This document shows positions 6,976-12,442 of a DNA stretch of 56,985 nt, in pieces; position 1 is the stretch's first letter; each line of letters starts with the position of its first letter. A program made the translations under genes and the position numbers. Origin of the DNA: Parcubacteria group bacterium GW2011_GWA2_38_13b (GTDB taxonomy: Bacteria > Patescibacteriota > Minisyncoccia > GWA2-38-13b). The notes beneath the pieces were generated by a model. It saw only the letters and a list, made by a program, of their open reading frames with translations. It was not told the origin of the DNA and did not search any database. The stretch spans positions 1 to 56,985 of the forward strand of contig LBUF02000017.1 in the NCBI GenBank assembly GCA_000992445.2. Reading direction: 5' to 3'.

Positions 6976-7059
6976 GCTCGGGTGGCGGAATTGGTATACG
7001 CAACAGGCTGAGGACCTGTGCCATTTTATGGCGTGCGGGTTCAAGTCCCGCCCCGAGCA
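6976..7059 (+). tRNA. tRNA-Leu(GAG)
   Basis: The acceptor GCTCGGG pairs with CCCGAGC. The anticodon loop CTGAGGA carries GAG, a long variable arm is present and the T-loop is TTCAAGT. The discriminator is A with no CCA. Confidence 0.95.
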
Positions 7060-7102
7060 TACGGAGATTAGTCGTTTATTCGTTTGACTTTTGGGCGCGT
7101 AG

Positions 7103-7182
7103 TCTCGACATTCCGATTTTCGCCCAAGGCGAAATATCGAAAGTTTGGATCCCGATTCCCCGCCCGCGGCGGGGAATCGGGA
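7103..7182. repeat. Paired-hairpin REP-like element, copy C
   Basis: The first hairpin (7103-7149) is degenerate. The second (7150-7182) is perfect, with 15-bp arms and a CGC loop. It is preceded directly by GTAG and followed by T plus a D-arm-like CCGGTGGTAGAGCGCTTCG (7184-7202), after which tRNA similarity stops. Confidence 0.75.
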
Positions 7183-7224
7183 TCCGGTGGTAGAGCGCTT
7201 CGTTTATTCATCCCGCTGATTTAT

Positions 7225-7296
7225 GCGCGCTTAGCTCAGTGGTAGAGCGACTCGTTTACACCGAGTAGGTCGTAGGTTCGATCCCTTCAGCGCGCA
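7225..7296 (+). tRNA. tRNA-Val(TAC)
   Basis: The acceptor GCGCGCT pairs with AGCGCGC. The anticodon arm ACTCG-TTTACAC-CGAGT gives TAC, and the T-loop is TTCGATC. One T-stem mismatch is present. No CCA is encoded. Confidence 0.93.
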
Positions 7297-7327
7297 CAAA
7301 ATCGGGAATTTTTAAAAATAAAATAAA

Positions 7328-7681
7328 ATGTTAATTTGGACGGTTTATATTATTAAAAGTCAAAAATGGGATAAATATTACACGGGTGTAACTGATAATC
7401 TAGAAAAAAGATTATACGAACACAATAATGGTTTATCGTCTTATACGAAAGGTGGTGGAAAATGGGCATTAAAGCATTTTGAAGAATTTGATAGTATAAG
7501 GGATGCTTATAAGAGAGAAAAATTTATAAAAAATAAGAAAAGCAGGAAAATAATTGGAAAGATTATAGGGAGTCCTAATATTGAGTTAAAGAAATTGTGC
7601 CGGAGTAGCTCAGTGGTAGAGCGCAGCCCTGAAAAGGCTGGCGTGGACAGTTCGATTCTGTCCTCCGGCATAAAAATATGA
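7328..7681 (+). CDS. GIY-YIG endonuclease domain protein reading into tRNA-Phe
   Basis: This small single-domain GIY-YIG family protein has VYIIKSQKWDKYYTGVTDNL (the Y..Y-T-G variant of the motif), then EKRLYEHNNG and a YKREKFIKNKKSRK segment, as in the UPF0213/YhbQ type. Such proteins are putative nucleases of unclear role. The domain ends near residue 85. The last 30 or so residues are translated from tRNA-Phe (7599-7670) on the same strand, so the natural stop may have been lost. The frame ends only 11 nt after the tRNA. Expression must compete with tRNA processing. Confidence 0.75.
   Translation: MLIWTVYIIKSQKWDKYYTGVTDNLEKRLYEHNNGLSSYTKGGGKWALKHFEEFDSIRDAYKREKFIKNKKSRKIIGKIIGSPNIELKKLCRSSSVVERSPEKAGVDSSILSSGIKI
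7599..7670 (+). tRNA. tRNA-Phe(GAA)
   Basis: The acceptor GCCGGAG pairs with CTCCGGC. The anticodon arm CAGCC-CTGAAAA-GGCTG gives GAA, and the T-loop is TTCGATT. No CCA is encoded. It lies within the 3' part of the GIY-YIG reading frame. Confidence 0.95.
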
Positions 7682-7696
7682 TAGAAATGGTTGTAG

Positions 7697-7764
7697 TCCC
7701 GATGTTTTTGCCTTTGGCAAAAAATCGGGATCCCGATTCCCCGCCCGCGGCGGGGACATCGGGA
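7697..7764. repeat. Paired-hairpin REP-like element, copy D
   Basis: The hairpin at 7697-7730 is TCCCGAT/ATCGGGA with inner TTTTTGCC/GGCAAAAA. The hairpin at 7731-7764 is TCCCGAT/ATCGGGA with inner CCCCGCC/GGCGGGG. It is preceded directly by GTAG and followed directly by CTCAGTGG. Confidence 0.8.
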
Positions 7765-7826
7765 CTCAGTGGTAGAGCGCAGCCCTGAAAAGGCTGGCGT
7801 GGACAGTTCGATTCTGTCCTCCGGCA
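7765..7826 (+). pseudogene. tRNA-Phe(GAA) copy lacking its 5' acceptor and first D-arm bases
   Basis: This is identical to tRNA-Phe from CTCAGTGG to the 3' end. In the intact gene this segment is preceded by GCCGGAGTAG; here the same GTAG is separated from it by hairpin element D, and the acceptor 5' strand is gone. Confidence 0.85.
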
Positions 7827-7842
7827 TCATGGCCACATGCTG

Positions 7843-7870
7843 TTGACATATATCATATATGATATATACT
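7843..7870 (+). promoter_or_regulatory. Toxin-antitoxin promoter with palindromic operator
   Basis: TTGACA (7843-7848) and TATACT (7865-7870) are spaced by 16 nt. The perfect 20-nt palindrome ATATATCATATATGATATAT (7848-7867) covers the spacer, a natural site for the HTH antitoxin. The toxin ATG follows the -10 by only 4 nt. Confidence 0.75.
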
Positions 7871-7874
7871 GTTT

Positions 7875-8237
7875 ATGTCAGATTACAGGGTAAAATTTTA
7901 CAAAAATAGTGGTAATGGTAAAGAGCTTGTATTAGAATATATTGAAAATTTGGATTGTAAAAACAAAGCCAAAGTACTTAAATACATTGAATTTTTGAGG
8001 GGAAATAACGGATATCTGGAAGAACCGTACTCAAGGCACATTACTGGAAAAATTAGAGAATTGAGAATAAATTTTTCAAAAAACAAACATAGGATTTTCT
8101 ATTTTACTTTTATTGAGAAAACTATCATTTTATTGCATTCTTTTCTTAAAAAAACCAAAAAAACATCCAATGGAGAAATAAAAAAAGCGGTAAATAATTA
8201 TAACGATGCGATAAATAACCGCCATATATATGAATAA
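7875..8237 (+). CDS. higB: RelE/HigB-type toxin (phage Gp49-like)
   Basis: This 120-residue protein matches the HigB/Gp49-like branch of the RelE superfamily, whose members cleave ribosome-bound mRNA. It begins DYRVKFYKNSGNGKELVLEY and contains SRHITGKIRELRINFSKNKH and RIFYFTFIEKTIILLHSFLK, the usual central strand and the hydrophobic strand before the C-terminal helix. It overlaps the antitoxin gene by 8 nt, the toxin-first order typical of higBA. The promoter gives an almost leaderless message. The pair sits beside tRNA genes and hairpin elements, a common place for acquired toxin-antitoxin modules. Confidence 0.82.
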   Translation: MSDYRVKFYKNSGNGKELVLEYIENLDCKNKAKVLKYIEFLRGNNGYLEEPYSRHITGKIRELRINFSKNKHRIFYFTFIEKTIILLHSFLKKTKKTSNGEIKKAVNNYNDAINNRHIYE

Positions 8238-8520
8238 AATAAAAAAATCAACCGATTTTCAGAAATATTTGAAAAACCAGCTCAAAAATAAAAAATTGAA
8301 GCAATATTATAATGAATACGGCGAGCAATTAAAAATTGCTTACCAAATCATTTTATTGCGCAAGAAGGCGTTTATTACGCAGTCGGAATTGGCGAAGCGT
8401 ATCGGCACTACCCAAAGCAATATCGCCAGAATAGAGCACGGACAACAGAATTTTACTATTGGACTATTAGATAAAATAGCCAAAACATTCAAAAAAGAAT
8501 TGACTATTTCCATTCAATAG
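8230..8520 (+). CDS. higA: HigA-type XRE antitoxin
   Basis: This 96-residue DNA-binding antitoxin has an XRE helix-turn-helix at about residues 45-90 (TQSELAKRIGTTQSNIARIE is the recognition part) and an N-terminal helical region that would contact the toxin. It overlaps the toxin gene by 8 nt and is translationally coupled to it. It would repress the operon by binding the palindrome over the promoter. A weak hairpin follows the stop codon. Confidence 0.85.
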   Translation: MNKIKKSTDFQKYLKNQLKNKKLKQYYNEYGEQLKIAYQIILLRKKAFITQSELAKRIGTTQSNIARIEHGQQNFTIGLLDKIAKTFKKELTISIQ

Positions 8521-8522
8521 AT

Positions 8523-8541
8523 TAGAAAAAACGGTTTTTCT
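8523..8541 (+). terminator. Possible terminator after higBA
   Basis: AGAAAAA and TTTTTCT arms flank a short ACGG loop just after the antitoxin stop. It is an AT-rich stem, so strength is uncertain. Confidence 0.35.
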
Positions 8542-8607
8542 TCGTAAATAAAAAGACTTTTATGCAAATTGGCGGTTTCATTTGAAAGAAGATTTTTTTT
8601 AATCATT

Positions 8608-9069
8608 ATGAACATACAAAATATAAATTTTACTTATGCTGGCTTTTGGAAAAGATTTGCCGCTTTTGTAATTGATATGTTTATTTTGTCCATTGGTAAT
8701 TTATTCCTTGGGTTTATATTCGGTATTCCTTATGATGTTATTACTGGCAAGGCAGAATTTACTAAATTTATTGATGATTATATTTTGGGTTCCATTTTAG
8801 GTCTTTTATTGGGATGGATTTATCAAGCGGTTATGGAAAGTTCTGTCAAGCAAGCGACTCTTGGCAAAATGGCTCTTGGGATAGCAGTAACTGATTCGTC
8901 TGGAAATCGCGTGTTTTTTGGAAAAGCATCGGGGCGCCATTTTGGGCAAATACTTTCTGGATTTATATTTGGCATAGGATTTTTTATGATTGGTTTTACC
9001 ATAAAAAAGCAAGGACTTCATGATATGATAGCCGGCTGCCTCGTCATAAATAAAAATCGTAGTTTTTAG
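8608..9069 (+). CDS. RDD family membrane protein
   Basis: This 153-residue integral membrane protein has the RDD signature FWKRFAAFVIDMFIL at its N-terminus and three or more hydrophobic segments. A typical LGKMALGIAVTDSSGNRV motif lies between the second and third segment, and LHDMIAGCLVI is near the end. RDD proteins are small membrane proteins linked in some bacteria to ion exchange; the substrate cannot be predicted here. Start ATG 8608 is preferred over the open frame upstream (8569) because the family begins close to it. Confidence 0.8.
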   Translation: MNIQNINFTYAGFWKRFAAFVIDMFILSIGNLFLGFIFGIPYDVITGKAEFTKFIDDYILGSILGLLLGWIYQAVMESSVKQATLGKMALGIAVTDSSGNRVFFGKASGRHFGQILSGFIFGIGFFMIGFTIKKQGLHDMIAGCLVINKNRSF

Positions 9070-9232
9070 GTGCCACCGAAAAAAAACTTGAAATTGTCAG
9101 CAGTGCGGCTTTTTATCTGCGGTGAAATGTATTCAGATGAATTCAAGAATACGGTATTCATAATTTTAATTGATCTTTTATCGGTTCGGCGCATAATTTT
9201 TTTATGCCTACATCTTATAAAAGATAAAAAAT

Positions 9233-9616
9233 ATGGGATTAGAAAAAAATTATTTGCAGCCCGAAGGAGAAGCTAAGGAAAGTGTTGGAATAACCGAATG
9301 CGCGGTTACCTTGCGTCGGCTTTCCGGACTGGGATTAAGCAATTTTGAGCCGGTAAAAAATAAAATTGTTATTGAGCACGAAGGAATTGATATTATCAGC
9401 GATCATTTAAGGGATCAGGAAGATTTTGGCGGAAAAATTAAAGCGCGAATTGACGGTCAGGAATTTCCGATTGTAAAAATATGGCCGGACAGCGGTTCAA
9501 AAGTAATGGTTATTACCATTTGGGACGAGAATCAAGTCGGGAAAAGCAATCTTTCAAGAGAAGATGAGGGCGAGGTTGATCTTTGGACGGATATTCCCGC
9601 GCCGGCGCAGAAATAG
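9233..9616 (+). CDS. Conserved hypothetical protein
   Basis: This 127-residue soluble acidic protein has no domain I can name. It has two parts: ITECAVTLRRLSGLGLSNFE and a beta-rich half containing KARIDGQEFPIVKIWPDSGS. It stands alone between the RDD gene and tRNA-Gly. Codon use matches house-keeping neighbours, which supports a real gene. There is no Shine-Dalgarno site before the ATG. Confidence 0.6.
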   Translation: MGLEKNYLQPEGEAKESVGITECAVTLRRLSGLGLSNFEPVKNKIVIEHEGIDIISDHLRDQEDFGGKIKARIDGQEFPIVKIWPDSGSKVMVITIWDENQVGKSNLSREDEGEVDLWTDIPAPAQK

Positions 9617-9657
9617 TGTATTTTTTTAATTTTAGTTATAGTAAAATATAAAATATC

Positions 9658-9732
9658 GCGGGCGTCGTATAGTGGTTATTATGCAACCTTGCCAAGGTTG
9701 AGATGGCGGTTCAATTCCGCTCGCCCGCTCCA
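9658..9732 (+). tRNA. tRNA-Gly(GCC)
   Basis: The acceptor GCGGGCG pairs with CGCCCGC. The anticodon arm CAACC-TTGCCAA-GGTTG gives GCC. Discriminator T is followed by CCA, so this is the only tRNA in the window with an encoded CCA; it may be chance. Confidence 0.93.
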
Positions 9733-9758
9733 AGTATCGTTGAGTATTTATATTTAAT

Positions 9759-9842
9759 GCCGCGGTGGCGAAACTGGCAGACGCACATGACTCAAAATCA
9801 TGCGGGAGCAATCCCATGAGAGTTCAACTCTCTCCCGCGGCA
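9759..9842 (+). tRNA. tRNA-Leu(CAA)
   Basis: The acceptor GCCGCGG pairs with CCGCGGC. The anticodon loop CTCAAAA gives CAA, a long variable arm is present and the T-loop is TTCAACT. No CCA is encoded. Confidence 0.95.
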
Positions 9843-9898
9843 TATTTAACCGTTTATTGAGATCTTTAAAAAAATAAATAAAAATAAGGAGGTGTTTT

Positions 9899-10045
9899 AT
9901 GGATAAAGAAATGGAAATTTTGATAAAAAAAGCAGATGCCATAATAAAAGAATTTGACATAGAGATTGAAGAAATAAAAAAGTTTATTAAAATAAACAAT
10001 AAATATATGGATATGCTAAGAAAAAAAATTCTATCAACTTATTGA
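9899..10045 (+). CDS. Small helical protein (48 aa)
   Basis: A strong ribosome site AAGGAGGT (9887-9894) precedes the ATG at a good distance. The product is very charged and helical (MEILIKKADAIIKEFDIEIE is near the start) with heptad spacing of Ile and Leu, suggesting a short coiled coil. A terminator follows within 20 nt, so this is a complete transcription unit. It is too short for family assignment. Confidence 0.6.
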   Translation: MDKEMEILIKKADAIIKEFDIEIEEIKKFIKINNKYMDMLRKKILSTY

Positions 10046-10060
10046 TAAAATTATAGTAGA

Positions 10061-10093
10061 AGCGCCGGGTTTTATATGAACCGGTGCTTTTTT
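10061..10093 (+). terminator. Terminator after the 48-aa gene
   Basis: The stem AGCGCCGG/CCGGTGCT has a 12-nt loop and is followed by TTTTT. Confidence 0.75.
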
Positions 10094-10121
10094 AAAACTT
10101 TTCAGATGCGTTATTTTAGTA

Positions 10122-10127
10122 TATAAT
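10122..10127 (+). promoter_or_regulatory. -10 box of parA (leaderless type)
   Basis: TATAAT ends 6 nt before the parA ATG, with TTTTCA 17 nt upstream as a weak -35. There is no Shine-Dalgarno site, so the message should begin at the start codon. Confidence 0.6.
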
Positions 10128-10133
10128 AAAGTT

Positions 10134-10907
10134 ATGGCGAAGATAATAAGTTTGGTAAATCAAAAAGGCGGGACGGCGAAGACCACAACGACCGTGAATT
10201 TGGGCGCTTATCTTGCCGCGATGGGCAAGTATGTTTTATTGATTGATTTGGATCCGCAGGCGAATGCGACTTCGGGGGTTGGCGTGAACAGGGACAATAC
10301 CGACAAGACCCTTTATCATATTTTGGCAAACCAGGCTCCTTTTGACGAAATTATCAAGAAAACATCCCTTTTTGGATATGATATAATACCTTCTTCCTCT
10401 GATTTAGCCGGAGCCGTCGTGGAGTTGATCAATGATTCCAGGAGAGAATTTAAGCTCTATGATGTTTTACATAGCATTAGAACAAATTACGATTATATTC
10501 TGATTGATTGTCCGCCTTCTTTGGGGCTTTTGACTATAAATGGTTTGACGGCGGCGGATAGCGTTATCATACCGGTTCAATGCGAATATTATGCCCTGGA
10601 GGGATTGTCGCAATTACTAAAAACAATCCAGCTAGTTAAAGAAAACCTGGGGAGCGAAGTGGGCATAATGGGCGCGCTTCTTACGATGTATGATAAAAGG
10701 AATCGCCTTGCGCGGGAAGTGGTAAAAGAAGTAAGGTTGAATTTTCCCGGCAGGGTTTTTGATGCGATCATTCCGCGATGCGTCAGATTGGCGGAGGCGC
10801 CAAGTTTTGGTCAGACGATTTTACAATTTGACGTAAAAAGCGCCGGAGCCCAAGCGTACCGGCAATTGGCGGAAGAAATTATAAATCTTGAATCCAGCAA
10901 TACGTAA
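10134..10907 (+). CDS. parA: ParA/Soj chromosome-partition ATPase
   Basis: This 257-residue deviant-Walker ATPase moves ParB-parS complexes over the nucleoid. The Walker A motif is NQKGGTAKTTTTVNLG at residues 8-23; it keeps both lysines (KGGxxK) but has TA where VG is usual. LLIDLDPQANATSG (switch I region) and YILIDCPPSLGLLTINGL (Walker B) are complete, and the C-terminal APSFGQTI block is present. parB follows 133 nt downstream after an AT-rich repeat-like spacer. It is expressed from a leaderless-type promoter. Confidence 0.95.
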   Translation: MAKIISLVNQKGGTAKTTTTVNLGAYLAAMGKYVLLIDLDPQANATSGVGVNRDNTDKTLYHILANQAPFDEIIKKTSLFGYDIIPSSSDLAGAVVELINDSRREFKLYDVLHSIRTNYDYILIDCPPSLGLLTINGLTAADSVIIPVQCEYYALEGLSQLLKTIQLVKENLGSEVGIMGALLTMYDKRNRLAREVVKEVRLNFPGRVFDAIIPRCVRLAEAPSFGQTILQFDVKSAGAQAYRQLAEEIINLESSNT

Positions 10908-11040
10908 ATTAAATTTAAGTTATATTCCAAAATCAAAAATTAAATATTAAAAATAAAAATGACATTTTAGATATTTTAAAAGTATTTTTATATTTTTGAA
11001 TTGTTATTTTTATTTTTCAGTTTTTAATTTTTAATTTTAT

Positions 11041-11946
11041 ATGGCATTAGGCAGAGGACTTGCGTCTTTAATACCAAAAAAAGAAAACAAACTTGCTGAT
11101 TTCGCGAAGGAAGATTTTGCGTCTTCCGGATCGGATAAGGAAAGCGTTTTTTACGTTGAGATTGAAAAAATAAAGCCGAATCCGCATCAGCCGAGAAAGA
11201 ATTTTGCCGAAGAAGCTCTGCAAGAACTTGCGGATTCCATTAAGGAATACGGCATAATACAGCCGTTGGTTGTCAGTAAAGTGGAAAAAATTACTGCTGC
11301 AGGAAAAAGCGTTGAATATCAGCTTATTGCAGGCGAGAGAAGATTGAGAGCCGCGGAGATTGTTGGAATAAGCCAAGTTCCCGTTATTATTAGAAAAGCG
11401 TCCGAAGAAGAAAAATTGGCCTTGGCTTTGATAGAAAATATTCAAAGAGACGATCTTAATGCGATAGAAAAAGCCAACGCTTTCAGGGAATTGGTTGATC
11501 AGTTTAATTTATCCCATCAGGAAATTGCCGATAAAGTATCAAAAAGCAGGGAGGCGGTTTCCAACATATTGCGCCTTCTTTCTTTGCCGATGGAAATTCA
11601 GCGGGCCGTTTCAAGCGGCGAAATCAGCGAGGGTCACGCAAGAGCGATTTTATCTATGGGAGAAAATCCGGAAAAGCAAAGAGCGTTTTTTAAAGAAATT
11701 TTGGAAAAAAAATTGACTGTCAGGGAAGCGGAAGAAATGGCGCGAATAATCAAAAAAGTTGTTTTAAGAAGAAGGATTGCCGGCGTGGATCCGGAAGTAA
11801 GGGCTTTGGAGGAGCGGCTGGAAGAAGTGTTGGGAACGCGAGTGCGTTTGAAAAAGCGCGGCGAATCCGGAAGAGTAATCATTGAATTTTACAGCAACGA
11901 GGAATTGGACAAGTTTTTGTCAAAGGTGGGCATTGAAGATAGATGA
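11041..11946 (+). CDS. parB: ParB/Spo0J partition protein
   Basis: This 301-residue CTP-dependent parS-binding clamp begins with MALGRGLASLIPKK, the ParA-stimulating N-terminus. It then has KPNPHQPRKNF, the CTPase motif GERRLRAAEIVG and ENIQRDDLNAIEKA, followed by an HTH (SHQEIADKVSKSREAVSNIL) and a dimerising C-terminus. It is normal length for the family and follows parA. No canonical parS palindrome could be seen in the window by eye, so sites may lie outside or differ in sequence. Confidence 0.95.
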   Translation: MALGRGLASLIPKKENKLADFAKEDFASSGSDKESVFYVEIEKIKPNPHQPRKNFAEEALQELADSIKEYGIIQPLVVSKVEKITAAGKSVEYQLIAGERRLRAAEIVGISQVPVIIRKASEEEKLALALIENIQRDDLNAIEKANAFRELVDQFNLSHQEIADKVSKSREAVSNILRLLSLPMEIQRAVSSGEISEGHARAILSMGENPEKQRAFFKEILEKKLTVREAEEMARIIKKVVLRRRIAGVDPEVRALEERLEEVLGTRVRLKKRGESGRVIIEFYSNEELDKFLSKVGIEDR

Positions 11947-11951
11947 ATGGG

Positions 11952-11960
11952 TGATATAAT
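11952..11960 (+). promoter_or_regulatory. Extended -10 promoter of the next coiled-coil gene
   Basis: TGATATAAT is an extended -10 element placed just after parB, about 48 nt upstream of ATG 12009. Confidence 0.5.
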
Positions 11961-12008
11961 AATATTGTCGGCGCAGTAGATTAGTAAAAACTTATTCTTT
12001 ATAGCATT

Positions 12009-12380
12009 ATGAAAAAAATAAAAAAGAAAAAAATGACAATAGAGAATTTAGCCGTTGTAATAAAGAAAGATTTTAATAGAATAGATGAGCGTTTTGATAA
12101 GATGGTAACAAAGGAAGAATTTAATGAACGTCTTGATGAGATGGTAACAAAGGAAGAATTTGAGGTAACAAAATATGAGTTTAATGCGCGTTTTGACAAG
12201 ATGGTGACGAAAGAAGAGTTTAATAAAAAAATGAGCGATTTAATCGGTACGTTGGATTCTTTTATAAAACGAGTGGAAATATATTATCAGGAACATTTGG
12301 TGATAGGCGAGCGAGTGAATCGGCACGATGAATGGATTCGTCGCATTGCCGATAAATTGGAAATTAAATTGGAGGTTTAA
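12009..12380 (+). CDS. Repeat-containing coiled-coil protein
   Basis: This 123-residue charged protein contains three near-identical copies of a 13-residue unit based on RFDKMVTKEEFN (about residues 28-75), mirrored by tandem DNA repeats (GATGGTAACAAAGGAAGAATT at two sites, differing slightly at the third). It has no transmembrane segment. The end, RVNRHDEWIRRIADKLEIKL, is helical. Proteins of this style are frequent and unannotated in candidate-phyla genomes and are expected to form trimeric or dimeric coiled coils. The gene at about 56.07 kb is similar in style. Function is unknown. Confidence 0.65.
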   Translation: MKKIKKKKMTIENLAVVIKKDFNRIDERFDKMVTKEEFNERLDEMVTKEEFEVTKYEFNARFDKMVTKEEFNKKMSDLIGTLDSFIKRVEIYYQEHLVIGERVNRHDEWIRRIADKLEIKLEV

Positions 12381-12400
12381 CGTTAAGTATTTGCAGTAAA

Positions 12401-12442
12401 AATAAAATATCGCTCCGCATTACTGCGGAGCGATATTTTATT
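12401..12442. terminator. Bidirectional terminator between the coiled-coil gene and topA
   Basis: It is a 19-bp stem with a TTAC loop and A/T-rich flanks on both sides (AATAAAATATCGCTCCGCA and its complement). It ends the plus-strand gene and the minus-strand topA, whose stop codon overlaps it. Confidence 0.85.

Noticed and set aside
2056-7764. Hairpin elements as a CRISPR array or as tRNA introns
   Set aside because: There are no evenly spaced repeats with unique spacers. The tRNA fragments lack a complementary 5' acceptor strand, so removal of the element would not give a functional tRNA.
9070-9276. 68-residue open frame after the RDD gene
   Set aside because: It has no ribosome site, biased composition and overlaps the better-supported gene at 9233.
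10134-11946. Search for parS or a replication origin near parAB
   Set aside because: No TGTTTCACGTGAAACA-like palindrome, DnaA-box cluster or dnaA gene is visible in this window.
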